64,000 nt of DNA from Oscarella lobularis (GCF_947507565.1 NC_089193.1:1484325-1548324), one strand, 5' to 3'; positions 1-13,168 are shown, counted from the stretch's first letter. A program made the numbers and translations. Notes: generated by a model from the sequence alone, not told the origin.

Positions 1-1236
1 TAATAGGGCAGCTGGTAGAAAATAGCGGCACATTCAAAGAGCGAACAGAATACTCCCAGGCTAAATACATACGAAAGAAGCAATTAAGGTATAAAATTTA
101 ACTTGATCTGACTTTTTTTCCATATCTTTTATAGATATGAAGACGACGTTACGATCGTACGACCATCGGCTAGGCTTGTTTGCGAAATGTGCCTTCTTCG
201 CAATCCATTGAAAATCCTGTATATAACAAGCATTGTTATTGGCTGAGATGATACGTCTCTTTAGTCACATGCGAATTGACACATTGAGTCAAATACTCGC
301 CTTATCGAACGTCCACAGCGGATCCAACGTTCTTCTCGTTGAAAACTGCCAGGGTCTCGTCAGCGGAGCCGTGCTCCAAAGGCTTGGAGGCAAGGGAAAG
401 CTCATCCAGTTTAGCCGCGAAGCTGTCCCTGTTAGGTAATCCAACACTTTGAATTTTTTTGAATTTTTACGTGTTCTCGCGTCAAGGCCTGCGCTCGAAG
501 CGTTTGGTTTGAGTGAAGAAGTCTTGGAGCCTTTGGAAGACTTCCCACTCGCCGAGATAGGGAAATTGGGCTGGGTGAACGTGGAGACAAAAGAAGACAA
601 GTCTGGAGTTGAGACCAAAGAGGATACGCTAGGCAAACGAAAGCGAAAAATAGACCACGATGAAGACGTAAGTAAACTAGGCTAGACTTCCTAAGCGCTT
701 AGTTTCTTCTGCACATGAGGATCGTCACCAGCGAAAAAAGATCCGACTAGAACAGGTAGAGCAAACGCGACGATTTATTGAGGCAAATAAAATGGACAGG
801 TAGAGCAGAAGCTGGCGTTTTAGAGCGATAGGCTATTTGGAATATTTCTAGTTTGATCGTGGCTTCAAAATTCCAACCATGGCCTATAGTCGAGTCACTG
901 ATTTGTCGCCTGGCACCGTCTCGTCCATTCGTTATATACAGTCAACACAAAGAGGTCAGTTTTTAGGCCATAAACGCTGTATTGACTTTAATCGTGGACC
1001 TTTGTAGTCGCTTGTTGAATGTTTTGTTAATTTTCGAGACCAGAATTTGGCCGTAGCTATGCAGTTGTCTGAAACGTGGTTTCGTCACTACCAGGTTTGA
1101 TTTGCAGACCAGAAGAAGGGAGTTGAAGCATTTCTTTTTGATTTGTCAGGTCTTTCCTCAAAGAACGCGTCCCGAAATGAATGGCAAAAGAAGTGGTGGC
1201 TATTTGCTTACAGGTACAACTTGTTCTAAAGAATGA
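1..1236 (+). CDS. TRMT6: tRNA (adenine-58-N1) methyltransferase non-catalytic subunit TRM6, 5' partial
   Basis: Non-catalytic subunit of the nuclear TRMT6/TRMT61A complex, which makes m1A58 in the T-loop of tRNA (family knowledge). Exons read here: <1-88, 135-218, 265-435, 487-667, 720-799, 852-954, 1008-1094 and 1150-1236. All junctions are GT..AG and keep frame. Recognisable family blocks in order are RTEYSQAKYIRKKQ, RIDTLSQILALSN, GLVSGAVLQRLGG, the APSRPFVIYSQHKE block and LSETWFRHYQVFP, then a glycine-rich GGYLLTG near the C-terminus. Stop at 1234-1236. The start codon and N-terminal part lie upstream of the window. The middle, around 600-780, is charged and variable, as in other TRM6 proteins. 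Identification is strong because several blocks agree in order across eight exons. Confidence 0.9.
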
Positions 1237-1378
1237 GATTTTTTCCATTCTCGCGGTGATTTATTTTGAAACCATGATCATAAACCTATGGAATGTGGAC
1301 CGCTCACGCATACGGGCCCGCTCCTTTGCGCGGACGTAGTTCTACTTTCCATTCTCGTCATTCCTAGCCGCGGATCCG

Positions 1379-4300
1379 ATGTCGAAGCGTTCGATCGTCG
1401 TCTTCGCTCTCACCCTGACGTTGAGCGCCGCTCAAACGTTCGAATGGTTCGCCGAATCGCCGAGAAATTGCGCACGCGATCCGACACAATGCTGCGGAAG
1501 TGCGTGCCAAGGCGATCGCGACGTCTACTGTCGCGTTCGCGGCACCAACGTACCCATTTCGCCACTTTTCTGTGCCGACACACCTAACCCGTTCTCATCT
1601 CGCGTCAACTGCGACGAAAACGAATGCCGACGCGACTGCGTCGTAAGCGAATGGAGCCCGTGGGGCGCCTGCAGCGCGACGTGCGGCAATCTGGCCACCG
1701 AATATCGTTCGCGACGCGTTCTCGTCCCTCCAGAAGCGGGGCGTTCCTGTCCGGATCTCAGCCAGACGCGTACATGTCGAAACGCGACTTTACGTCTTCC
1801 TTGCCCCGCCCCGCCGACTCCGTCACCAACCGCACCCATTTTTTATTTGTGGAGACTCGGACCTTGGAGCGCCTGTCAATCAATGGGCGGAAATGGAAGC
1901 GATTGCGGTCCCGGATCGATATTTCGCGTCGTTAATTGCGTCGCCAGTAACGGGACGGTCGTTGGGGATAACAACTGCAAGGCGAATCCGCGCGAAACGT
2001 CGCCGATCAATCGACAAGCCTGTAATCTTCCGTGCAATTGCCAAGTCGATCAGTGGTCGCCGTGGTCGAATTGCTCAGCACAGTGCTATACGAAATCAAA
2101 TTCTTCTTCGAGCTCTGACTCTGATTTACCGTATCACGAACGCACTCGAACCGTCATTCGAACGAGTCGATTTGGCGGAACTCCGTGCCCAGCTCTTTTT
2201 GCACGACAATCCTGTGACGTCGATTCCCTTCCGGATTGCCCGCGTTATCAGTGGTACAATAATGCTTCGTGGTTCGACTGTAATCTTGACGTCGCTGACG
2301 ACGTGTGCGGATTCGGAACCCAAAGACGCACCGTCTTTTGCGTCTTGGAAAACGACCCAACTAATACCCCCGTTGACGATCGTTTTTGCACGGGCGAATT
2401 TCTCCCACCGGGTGCTGTAAAAACCGCCGCTCCCGTCAAACCTCTCACAACTCGTCCCTGTCAAATTCTTTGTCCTCAAGACTGCGTTACGGGAGCGTGG
2501 TCCGAATGGGGTCAGTGCTCGCGTAGCTGCGGCGAGGGCGGCGTACGACGTCGCACGCGACCGCTACTGGTGCCGTCGCTCAACGGCGGCGCGCCGTGTG
2601 GCGATCTCAATGAAACGGCGCCCTGCGAGAGTATCAATTGCACGTTTTGGTCCATTGGACGCTATAGCGCCTGTTTTCCTTATGATCGAAGTAAGGGCTG
2701 CGGTTCGGGCATTAGAAAGCGTCATATATCATGTCTGAACGCACTCAATCAAATCTCGAATGATTCAATGTGTCCTGGATCAAGACCGGTAAACCAGGAT
2801 GACTGCTACCTGCCATGCGACGGGGATTGCGTTCTGACGGAATGGTCCCAATGGACGGGGTGTCCGGGGACGTGCGGCGGCGCCGGAATCGTTCAGAAAC
2901 GCACCCGAAGCATTCTCTTGTACAACGAGACGTCCGGACGTCAGTGCGTCGACGACGACCAATTGACCCAGCGCAAACCGTGCAACGTTTTCGTGCCGTG
3001 CATAACGTACGTCTGGCGTCACGAAAAATGGGCAAACTGCATTTTCAATTCCTCGCTTGACGATGAAGGAACGGGTAGCGGAAGCGGAGACAACGAGTCG
3101 AGTAGCGCGACGAAGTGCGGTCCCAGCATTGGCGTCCAAGATCGCAACGTCTATTGCGAGCAACAGTTCAGCGGCTTTGGTCGTCGCCGCGTCAGCGACG
3201 CCACGTGCTTTGACCCCAATAACGTCGTCGTGGGCGACAGCGTAAAGCCCGCGACCGTGCAACAATGCGATATCAATTGCCCGGTGGATTGCGAAGTTAG
3301 CCCGTGGTCGGACTGGTCCGCGTGCTCAGCTACTTGCGGCTCGGCGACGCGACTTCGATCGCGATTCGTCACGAAAGCGGCGGCATTCGGCGGCGCTTCG
3401 TGCCCGCCGAATCGCGACGGCATCATAACGGATACGTCGTCGTGCGACGACGTGCCGCCTTGCTACGCGTACGCGTGGTCGACGACGGCGTGGTCGGAAT
3501 GCCAGCTCATTCGTCTTCCCAACGTCGACGTCAGTTCGACGTGCGGACCGGGATTTCGTACGCGCGACGTGACGTGTCGTCGCGACGGCGATAATCAGAC
3601 GGTCGCCGACGGTGTATGCAGTGCGGGACTCCTCACGGCGAGGCCAAGCGACGTTCTCAATTGCAACATCCCGTGTGAAGACGAATGCGAGTTCAGTACG
3701 TGGACGGCGTTCTCCGACTGCTCGTTGACGTGCGGCAGAGGATCGAAATCGCGTACGCGTAGCGTTCTGTTCAAGAATTCGACGCTATCGGCGGCGGAAC
3801 GTAATCAAACGTGTCCTCACATCAAAGCTGATCAACTTATCGAGAGGGATCCCTGTAACGACTTTCCCTGCTTGGAGTACGGTTGGGTTGCGAGCGAATG
3901 GCTCACGTGCATTCCCGCAAACGACGTCGACTCGTGCGGCGACGGCATTGAAGAACGACACGTCAATTGTGAGACGCTGACCGATCACGTCTTCGTGAGC
4001 CTTCAGTTTTGTTTCTCCGTCGGCGTGGCGCCTAATCGAACGCGTTCCTGTCACGTACCGTGCCCCGTCGACTGCGTTGTTGGAAATTGGTCCGCTTGGA
4101 GCGTCTGTAACGGATCGTGCGACTCTCACGGCTTAGGATACGAAACGCGTACGCGAGACATGCTCGTTGCGCCGGCGGACGGCGGACGACCGTGCTTTGA
4201 ACTCGAGCAACGGAGACCTTGTCTCAGCGATTGCGAATGGGATATTGGAGCGTGGGGCGAATGCGTTCTCAACGATGGATCGCTATCATGCGGCGACGGA

Positions 4301-6339
4301 CGACGCAATCGATCGGTCACCTGTTTGGTCAACGGGGTTCTTGTGAATGACAACCGATGTTTCGTTCTCGGCAACAAGCCGAGTCCACTTAACAGACTGC
4401 CGGGGAAACCAATTAGCGACGAAGCGTGTCGCACACCGTGTCCCAATGACTGCGTGGTGACCGAATGGTCTGAGTGGTCCAATTGCATCCCGTCTTCAGT
4501 CGGACAACCAGTTGAAGAGGTCTGCAGAAATAGTCCCGGCTCTGCTAATTTTCTCGGACAACACTCGCGTCAGCGGTCAATACTCCGTCGCTCGTCCAAT
4601 TGCCCGTCGACACTCGAGCAAGACCAAGATTGCCGTCCCGCCGTCTGCCAAACGTTTCGCTGGCACGTAACCGCGTGGGGCAACTGCGTCATGTCCGGCG
4701 GCGGCGACTGCGGCGTCGGCACGCAACAACGACAAATCGTCTGCGCGTCCGATTGGGATCCTCGTATTCGCGATGCTGCGGCTTGCAGCGGCACGCCGGC
4801 ACCGACGCCGACGTCGCGCCAATGCTCCGTTCCGTGCCCCGCCGATTGTGACGTGGACACTTGGGCTCCGTGGACGTGCACGAACGGCACGTGTGGCGGC
4901 GCCGGTCGTCGAGAGCGAAGTCGAGCTGTGATCATCGCCCCGAACGAACGAGGTCGTCAGTGTCCCGTTCTACTGCAGAAAGAACGATGCGCCTTCGATC
5001 CGTGCTTCTCCTACGCGTACGAGCGCGGCCCGTGGGGAAACTGCTCCGTTGGACTCAGTAGTGCTAGATGCGGAGTTGGCATACGGGAGAGATCGGTGAT
5101 CTGTCGTCAGAGCGATGGCCTGAGCGTTCCTCTCGAATGCTGCATCATAAAGAAATGCCCATCGCGATCCGATTCGTCGTATCTTATCAACGTCGATTAT
5201 CGAGCGCTCAATATACACTTTCAGGACGTGTGCGGCATCGCTTGTCCCGGTGATTGCGTTGTCGCGCCGTGGAGCAACTGGGGACCCTGCAGTCTTGATT
5301 GCTCGAGCGGAAATGGCAGGGGAATGCGATCTCGATCGCGCGGAATCATCGTTGCTGCCAGTCTCGGCGGTTTATGTCCCGATCAGACGAGTCGCATCGA
5401 GACGGAACAGTGCTCCGCCAACGTGCAATGTTTCCTCTACGCGTGGGTTACGACTCCGTGGGCCAACGGCGTTCGCAACGTTTCCTGCGTGCGGACTGTT
5501 CAGGGCGGCGGCGGCGCCGTAGCGGTTGTCGATTCCGGTTGCGTGGAGGCTTTAAGACCTGCTGCTCAACAGTCGTGCGTGTCGGACACGTGCGACGGCG
5601 CCGGACAGGTCTGCAACACGACGGCGTATCGGTGCCAGTGCCGGGATGGTTACTTTGAGGCGAGAGACGAGTGCGTGCCTATGAGTGGATGCACGGATAA
5701 CAGGCATTGTCCTCTTTTTCATACGGCATGCGTTGGAGGAGAGTGTCAGTGCGATCCGAGTGTCGGTGCTGTTCAAGGCGAGAATGGTATGTGCGTTCTG
5801 CCTTCGACTGCTCCTCCAACTACTGCGGGGCCATTGACGACTGAACCTGCGACTACTCGGGGCGGCAACGCGGAGCTCATTAGTGGGACCGACAACATCC
5901 GTAAGTTTCTCAGTTTGTTATTATTAGTAATATTGGTAAATATTTGTATTGACTTAGCTTACTGGGCTTGGATTATCATTGCTCTCGGCATCCTCATTCT
6001 AGTTGCTGTAGTTCTCTTTATCGTCTTCTGGCATCAGTACGTACCGGACGCTTTATTCGTAATAACTTTTATTTATTTTTTTTCTGTTTCAGGCGTCACA
6101 AAGAAAGCTTTACCTTTTCTCCCAGTCAAGAGTATGACCCGATGGATCGTTTACAACCACGGTCTCCTGATCCGGTAGACCGTCCGTGGCTCGAAGAACC
6201 GCGTCCCGTCAGCGATAGTTCTATTCGAAAGCCGCCACTTGTCACTGCCAATGCTATGGCTACTACCACGTCAGACAATGATTATAAGAGAAGCTTTGAT
6301 AGCTATCCATCAACATTAGAGAAGGACACGAAATTCTGA
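1379..6339 (+). CDS. THSD7-like multi-thrombospondin-type-1-repeat transmembrane protein
   Basis: Single-pass cell-surface protein of about 1,615 residues. Exons are 1379-5900, 5958-6036 and 6093-6339, with consistent phases. A signal peptide (first ~20 residues, ending near SAAQT) is followed by about ten alternating pairs of type-1 modules. One kind has the CxxDCxVxxWSxWSxC pattern with a CSxTCG core; the other has W....W..C with a CGxGxxxR core. This alternation is the hallmark of THSD7A/B, and the length is close to theirs (about 1,600-1,660). Cysteine-rich EGF-like modules follow near 5580-5790, then a Thr/Pro stalk, a membrane segment rich in I, L and V around 5965-6030, and a cytoplasmic tail of about 85 residues. 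The whole ectodomain sits in one 4.5-kb exon; both introns flank the membrane exon. In vertebrates the family acts in cell migration and adhesion; function here is inferred. Confidence 0.88.
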
Positions 6340-6504
6340 ATCCTGCAGCCACGCACTTCCACTTCGTACCTTTTACTCCCTTCACTCCTTGATTTTATTG
6401 TGGTGATTTTGTAGCGAAATCTTTTTTCGTGTACTCGGGATTAGAGCCGTGCTCGGAATTGGTGGTCACAGGTTCTCATCTTTATGCGTTAGTCGTTTTA
6501 TTTG

Positions 6505-7014
6505 CTATCTTATCAAGTAGTACGTAATAACAAATACAGCTACAACGAAGAGAAACATATAGCAAATCCATCGATGATGCCCTTCTCTTCCCAGCTTCTT
6601 CACTCGTTTGTAAGTTGACGCAAGAAACCCACCCGTCTTATCAAAGTCGTCGTTCTATACCAAGAATTCTAAGAAGTATGGAAATTCAAAGCAAATTAAT
6701 TTTTACCATGTTTTTTAGAAATTTATTCTGACTTCTGACTTCGTCTCCTATGTCAATCGTCAGCTGAATGAACTCAAATTTTAACCCAAGTACGAACGGG
6801 GAAAGCGTCTTTTTTTCTTATACCGATTTTAGTGCCGTCACTTTGTGCGTCATCTCTTCAACCATGCGATCGTTCTCGTGTTCGACCATTTCTTCCGTCT
6901 GCAAAGCAGAGCGAGTAGAAGTATCTACAAAAATACACTTTATCGTGGCGAAGAACGTCCTCAGAACGTACCACCAGGGACAGGACGACGCATTTTCGTC
7001 CCTTCGCCGTCCAT
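6505..7014 (-). CDS. BET1: BET1-type Qc-SNARE
   Basis: Small tail-anchored SNARE for ER-to-Golgi vesicle fusion (family knowledge). Read on the minus strand from the ATG at 7014-7012 to the stop at 6507-6505, with short GT..AG introns. The spliced protein begins MDGEGTKMRRPVPG. It continues into the SNARE heptads (ENDRMVEEMTHKVTALKS, then FIQLTIDIGDEVRSQNKFL, NMNDDFDKTGGFLAST) and ends with a C-terminal anchor (ICYMFLFVVAVFVITYYLIR). Order and spacing match animal BET1, including the DFDxTxGFL motif after the zero layer. The start codon is only 51 bp from the divergent NCAPD3 start, so the two probably share a promoter. The small first exons were fixed by phase, so the extreme N-terminus is slightly less certain. 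Confidence 0.85.
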
Positions 7015-7065
7015 GACCGGGAAATTCCACACGGGCACTTGACGAATCACGTGTAGAGGCGCAAC
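7015..7065. promoter_or_regulatory. Bidirectional BET1/NCAPD3 promoter region
   Basis: Only 51 bp separate the divergent start codons of BET1 (minus) and NCAPD3 (plus). Any core promoter must lie here or overlap the 5' exons. No TATA box is evident; the tract is GC-moderate and contains a CACGTG-like core (tcacgtgt). Shared promoter use is inferred from geometry. Confidence 0.5.
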
Positions 7066-10000
7066 ATGGATCCTTCGGCGGCAACAATCGATTCTTTTCG
7101 ATCGCTGCCTTTCGACGCGCTTCCAGCCGCGTGGATCAACGACGTGCATCAGCACGACTTCGTCGACGTCGATCAGAGTCAATGCGAAGAGCTCTTCGCG
7201 CAAGATCTAGGCGAACCGCTTCGCAGAACGATCGAAATCTGTCGTCAGTGGATCGGCAGCCATTCGAACGCATCTCAGCAGAGTAAATCGACGTTCGTAG
7301 CAAGCCGAGACCGTCAGAACGCGCTGTTTCGCGTAGGTTTTTGGTTAACCTTGAGCGACGCGGGCATCACGGCAAAAAGTGTGATGGCACTCATATACGG
7401 CGTCTTAGTCGCGTCCGACAAGGTACTGTAAGCATTAATAGGGGGGCCCCTAATAGGAGTTATATTTTATTTTTTTTTAGGATTCTTTGAAGGAGTCGTC
7501 TATTTTGGCTGCGACTCTATATTTTCGAATGTTGCGCATACCCGGAAGTTCCGCGTATCAATTTATGAGTCCTTCCTTATTTGGAAAGTGCTTGGATCTG
7601 CTGGCAACGTGGTCAAATAAGATGTCGAGCGAAGAGGGGGACGTTGAAGGCGGAGATAAGAAAAAGCAAGCGAAGAAAAGGAAACGAAATGTTGAACCGG
7701 CGACTGGCGTTATTTCCCCTGGGGCACATTCTCTGCTAGTGAACTTGCTAAAGGTGCGTTTATAAGACATCGTTGTGACGACGCTTTTTAGATTTATTTC
7801 TCTGAAAGGATTTGGTCCTATTGATGGAAAGTGTTTCCCTTAAGGAAAACGTCCTTCGAATTATTGAGATTTTGACGTCTTTGATTGGCGGCCGCCGCGC
7901 TTTGGCTTCGTTTCCATTGGGGCCAGTGGCGTCGTTGAGCCATCCAAGCCAGTTGGCATTTAAAGGCATCGACAATACGATTAATCCAATTCACGGCGAC
8001 GACAGTCGAAAGAACATCAACGAAATCATGCTGAACTTTATTCCCATGTTGCTGCTCAAGCACCCGAATGGAAATCCGATACAAGCCAATCAAGTACCCA
8101 AGCCTCTTCTCAATATACGCGCCGCCGTTATTGATTTTATAAGGCGAGCTGCGAAAGGAAATGTTATTCCTTCGTATTTAGTTTTGCGCTTTGCTTTTGT
8201 AGTCATTGGCTTGATAGAGGAGACGACGCTCTCTTGGAAGCAGGGCGTATTTTGGTGCAGAATCTCTGCGCCAAAGCACCGCACAGGGCCAATTACAGAG
8301 CAAAAGTCGTTCAGGTAGGAAACATAGAGAAGTCAGCCAATGTCTTAGAAAAAGAAACTACGTATCATAAAGGGAGTGTGCTTGCTCTTGCGACGGTTTC
8401 CCGTGCCAATGTACGCTCGTTTGATTATGTGGGTGTACACGTTTGGAAGGACTAGCGAGGCGAGTGAAGTTTCTATGAAATAATTGGGGAAAGAATGTGC
8501 GTTTCTAGGCCTCTAATCGTCTGACGGGATTAGAGGTTTTTACCTGCTTGGCTCTAGATCCAAGACCTTTATCGGGTTCGTGGAGAAGCAGATTTCATTT
8601 GTACTCTTTTTTTTTAAATTTTTAGCGTTTTAGATTCGGATTTGGCTGGTTTGTCGTCGGATTTGCGCGACGTTCTGACGCCGTCTTACTACATCCAGCA
8701 CATTCTTACGAGAACCTTTGACATTTCCCCAGCGTAAATAGTATCAATTTTTATGAGAACTTCTCTATATGGCGGAGCTTTTTTTGCAGCGTAACGTCCA
8801 AGGCTCTTCTGTGTATTGCCGAGTGTCTGAAGGACGGTAGACATGGGGAAATATTTCAAGACCTTCTACGTGTGGAGTGTAAGAAGATATCACTCTTTCT
8901 CACGATTTTTTCTATTTAAAATTTAGCCAAGAGGTCAGAAGTTGTTCTAATGGTGTTGGAAAGAGTTCGAGATGAAAAGTTGAGCGTCAGAAAAGCTGGA
9001 ATTCAAGTAACACTGGCGATCCTTTCTCCCGCCTCATTATCGGTCTTTTTTTGATGCAGTGTCTCCAAAATCTCGTCCTTCTTATTCCGTCTCTCATTAC
9101 ACAGAAAGTGAGAAAACGATATCGATTCATTTATCATACGAGAGCTGCTGTGTTTTTCTTTTCAAAAGATTTGCGACGCCTTGTCGGAATGTTGCAATGA
9201 CGTGGCGTTATCGGTTCGCAAACAGGCACTTAGTTGCATCACCGAAGTCTTGATTAAGAATCCCAACAATGAAAATTTTCAAAAGTAAGTAATCTTTGCT
9301 GGGAACCGTTTTCTCTTGGGGTGGCACATAGGCCTATGATTCTGTCACATGGCTCTATATAGGCTAAGTGCTTGTGTTTCTTTTTTTGGTAGTGTTTGGT
9401 TAGAGTCGGTGCTGCCTTCGTTGTTTGATTGCGAATCGAGTGTTACTGAGAAATGTTTGGCCATGATGGAACAAGTTCTTCTGGGAAGTGTCCTTAATGA
9501 TGAACGACTTGGATGGGATTTACTTTATAAAATCGCAACTGATTCAAAAGAGACGACAAAGTAGGAACCGACTAAGAGTTCGAGGTTTTTATTACTCACT
9601 TGTATGGTGTAGGCAATGTCTGCAGATGGCTTGCTCAACGTGGGAGAAGCAGAATTCCGTCCCTCGGGAAATCTATGCCATCCTGAAGGAAAAGTGCACT
9701 GCAAGACCAAAGGGGCTTCAAGCGCAGGTAAGAGTTGTTAAAAACGAATCTGGCAAGATTCGAACGGTTGAGTGATGGCATGCACCAGAGTCTGAGACAC
9801 GCATACAAAAGTATTAGGAACCTCAGAAAAACTTTAGAGTAGGGAGCCCCCAAAAGCTCTTTGATTATCAGACAACGGCAACTGTACGGGCTAGTAGGGG
9901 TCCCAGGGTTCTGCCGAAAAATTTTTTCAGTGTGGGAATAAGGTCTGGAAGGATACATTACAAGAGATTCGGTTGGCCAATCTCTTGTAATTTCACTGTA

Positions 10001-13000
10001 ATTTATTACAAGAGAATCCCTTGGCCAATCTCTTGTAATTTCACTGTAATTTATTACAAGAGAGACGTTTGGCCAATCTCTTGTAATTCCACTGTAATTT
10101 ATTACAAGAGAGACGTTTGGCCAATCTCTTGTAATTCCACTGTAATTTATTACAAGAGAGTCCCTTGGCCAATCTCTTGTAATTTCACTGTAATTTATTA
10201 CAAGAGAATCCCTTGGCCAATCTCTTGTAATTTCACTGTAATTTATTACAAGAGAGTCCCTTGGCCAATCTCTTGTAATTTCACTGTAATTTATTACAAG
10301 AGAATCCCTTGGCCAATCTCTTGTAATTTCACTGTAATTTATTACAAGAGAGACGTTTGGCCAATCTCTTGTAATTCCACTGTAATTTATTACAAGAGAG
10401 TCCCTTGGCCAATCTCTTGTAATTTCACTGTAATTTGTTACAAGAGAGTCCCTTGGCCAATCTCTTGTAATTTCACTGTAAACCAGCTCTCTCTAACTTT
10501 TCTAGAGTTCCTGGCTTCTTCTCTCTTATCTTCCTCTTCTTGACTCTCTTCACGTGTCTTTCGTTGCGGACGAATACTTTGAATGTCCGTCTTCGTCCTA
10601 CCTCTGCACTCTATTGACGACTGCTTTTCGTTATCTCGACCGTTTTACCCCCGACGAACAGCGCTCGCTGGAAACCGATCTCGCTCGTCGCCTCGTCAAC
10701 CTGGAATCGCCCAACCACCAAGCCATAACAGCCGCAATACAAATACTCCACAAAATTGATCGCAAAAACAGCAACTGGTCGTCCAACGCATTGAAATCGG
10801 CTCTGAACGTTATCGAGACGTCTTCGAGTTTGGAGCATCTCAAGACGGCGCTCTTTACCCTCGGCGAACTGGCTCCAGTCATTCCGCAGTGTTTCGACGA
10901 CGACTGGTTCGACCTTCTGCGATCGTTTTCGACGCGCGGCGACGCCGTCGCGCACGCCTACGCCGTCATTGCGCTGGGCAAAATGTGCCTCGTCGTGGGA
11001 CGCTGCGTCGAGTCGTCTATCAACTATTTCGTTGAACTTTTGGAGCCGGAAAAGTCTTCGGCCGTCAGAAATAACGCCGTGATTGTCTTGGGGGATTTGT
11101 GTAAGAGGTAAGAAGACAAAAAACCTTGGTGCTGATTTTTTTGATTCAATGTCATAGATACACTTCTATGGTGGAGCCTTTTCTGCCGAATGTTATGCTT
11201 TGCTTGCGCGACGAAGAAGCGTTTGTTCGCAAAACTACGCTTACCGTTGTCGCGGGATTATTGAAGGTACGACAAATTTGAATTGTTCGCGAGAAATTTT
11301 GTTTCGTTAGGACGGCTACATCAAATTTCGTGGTGGTCTTTTTTGCCACTTGCTTTATTCTCTTGTTGACGAAATGTCCGATATACGGAATTTCGGTATG
11401 TGAAGCCGGGGGTTCCTTGAGTCCACTGAGAAAATTCCCTCTGCTAGGGTATTTCTTTTTGAGTCGACGTCTCGATAGTCGTAATGCGAAGTTGTTCCAC
11501 CATCAATTCTTGGACTGCGTCTTCAGTTTGAATTCATATCATGATCATCCAGGTAGTTCACAGTAATTTGAATAGAATAATAATGATTATCACGTACGTT
11601 CATAGTTTATAACAAGTTTTCTCAATCGAAACGTGAAGGGGAAGTCTTCTCACTGAAAGACAACAAGAAGTAAGTTCGTTGCCTCTGCACAACATGGGTG
11701 CAACTATTCGTCATCCCTCCAGGGCGCGTTTCCGCGTTTATGCGTTTATACTCAATCAACTATCAGACGAATGCAAGCTTCAGTTATCGGAGAAAATCGT
11801 CCAAGAGGCATTGAAATATTGCCTCTAGTCCCCAAAGCGCGTGACCGTTGTTCCCTTTTAGATTTTAGGGGGCGTCGTCGACGAGACGATAAAATTGGGC
11901 TCCGACGCGGATCAGGTGCTTAGAGACGCCCTGGAAATTCTCAGCAGTCCCGAAATCAAATTGAGTCAGCTCAAACGAAAGTCGGGGTTTGCCGAAGAGG
12001 AGGAAGATGACGTCGAGGGACCTGCAGCTGCTATGGAAAAGGCCAAAACGAAGATCATTACAAAGGTAGGAACTAATGTTTCCGGAGGGCAAAGAAGAGT
12101 TTTTTCGTAGCTTGTGAAAATGAATATTGTGGAGAATATCATTCCTGTGCTGGTTTCGCTGAAACACGTGGTAAATTGTGTTGACATTTGCATGAACGTG
12201 ATCTACAATTTCTCTGTGCAGCTACAGAAGGCCATGTCGCCTTTGGTGACAGCGTTGATGACGTACCTTCGGATACTAGTGCAGGATTACAAGAATGAGA
12301 TTGATGGTGAGAGAGAGAGAGAGTGTGTCTTGTTGCTTAAGGTAGATTCTTTTCTTCTAGAAATTTTTGCTGCTGATCCTCAGACAGCCTGCGAAATTCG
12401 CTTCGACCTGCGAGTCTTTGAGGAGCGTCAAGCGGCTGCCGTCCGTCAACCGTCGTCGTCACAAACACCCCGTCATCGATCGATTACCGAAAATTCTCCT
12501 ATTCGAATTCTGAATCAGTTTCGGTCGCCGGCCACGGGCGAACTTCCTCGCGCCAAGCTCAAGCAGAGTGCACTCAGAGAGCGACAACGAGCGGCGATTC
12601 TGACGCCTCGGACGAAGCAGCAGCAAGCCACCACACCGGTGTCTGTGACGCTGTTCAAAACCCCAGTCTCTTTGGCATCAAAGAGCCGCCCTGTCTCCAG
12701 TGACGACCGACGCGCCGTTTCGCGTTTCAACATCGATTCCATCGTGGTCGATCCTCAGAGAGGCGTCAGCACGCCAGCGAACGAAAGAGGTACTCTAAGG
12801 GATACGCATTGCCGCTATTGTTCTATTTATTCTTTAGGATTCTCCGCTGTTTCTTTTCGCGCTTCGACTTCTCCTATTCCGACGGGAAACGTCGTCTACT
12901 TGGAATCCCCGTTCAAAGCGTAAACGAAGTTCATCTATATTTTCCCCTTTGCTTGGAACTTGTGCCTTTTTAGGCCATCGAAACCTCGCGTGTGGGAAGT

Positions 13001-13078
13001 GAAATTACCGGTACGCTTAGATGCATACGTCTTCTACTAATACCTAATAGCGTCTTACTACAGAACGAGGATAAGTAG
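7066..13078 (+). CDS. NCAPD3: Condensin-2 complex subunit D3
   Basis: HEAT-repeat subunit of condensin II, acting in mitotic chromosome compaction in the nucleus. It starts at MDPSAATIDSFRSL and is spliced across many short introns to the stop at 13076-13078, where the last exon encodes only NEDK. Diagnostic blocks: the N-terminal HEAT region with TAKSVMALIYGVLV; NAVIVLGDLCKRYTSMVEPF followed by MLCLRDEEAFVRKTTL (about 11070-11265); GYIKFRGGLF and a SLVDEMSDIRNF-type segment; an FxxxFLDCVFxxNSY block at 11500-11540; SSPEIKLSQLKRK near 11950; and VENIIPVLVSLKHV near 12130. These match the order in animal CAP-D3. The C-terminal part (12400-12920) is low-complexity, Ser/Thr/Arg-rich and likely phosphoregulated. 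One intron (about 9770-10540) is enlarged by a 48-bp minisatellite. Not all internal exon edges were fixed. Confidence 0.87.
9958..10482 (+). repeat. 48-bp hairpin minisatellite inside an NCAPD3 intron (about 11 copies)
   Basis: Tandem units with an exact 48-bp period (for example unit starts at 9958 and 10006). Each unit holds perfect 10-bp inverted arms, ttacaagaga and tctcttgtaa, around a short variable loop ending in the self-complementary ttggccaa. A spacer tttcactgtaattta follows. Copies differ mainly in the 3-5 bases after the left arm (ttcgg, atccc, gacgt, gtccc) and at one T/C site in the spacer. The period is a multiple of 3, so a frame stays open through the array with a 16-residue repeat; I regard that as incidental. 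Flanking coding exons belong to NCAPD3. Confidence 0.93.
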
Positions 13079-13168
13079 CGTGAATGGATGGATATCTTTA
13101 TTGTTTCACGTGTTATGTAAGTGCCATATAAATGAATGAGTTGAACATGCTACACGCGCGTACAATGT

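Noticed and set aside
9958-10482. CRISPR-like array
   Set aside because: Units are contiguous with no unique spacers, and the genome is eukaryotic.
9932-10543. 203-codon plus-strand open frame with a 16-residue repeat (YYKR..WPISCN)
   Set aside because: Product of the 48-bp period being a multiple of three; it lies in an NCAPD3 intron between well-supported exons.
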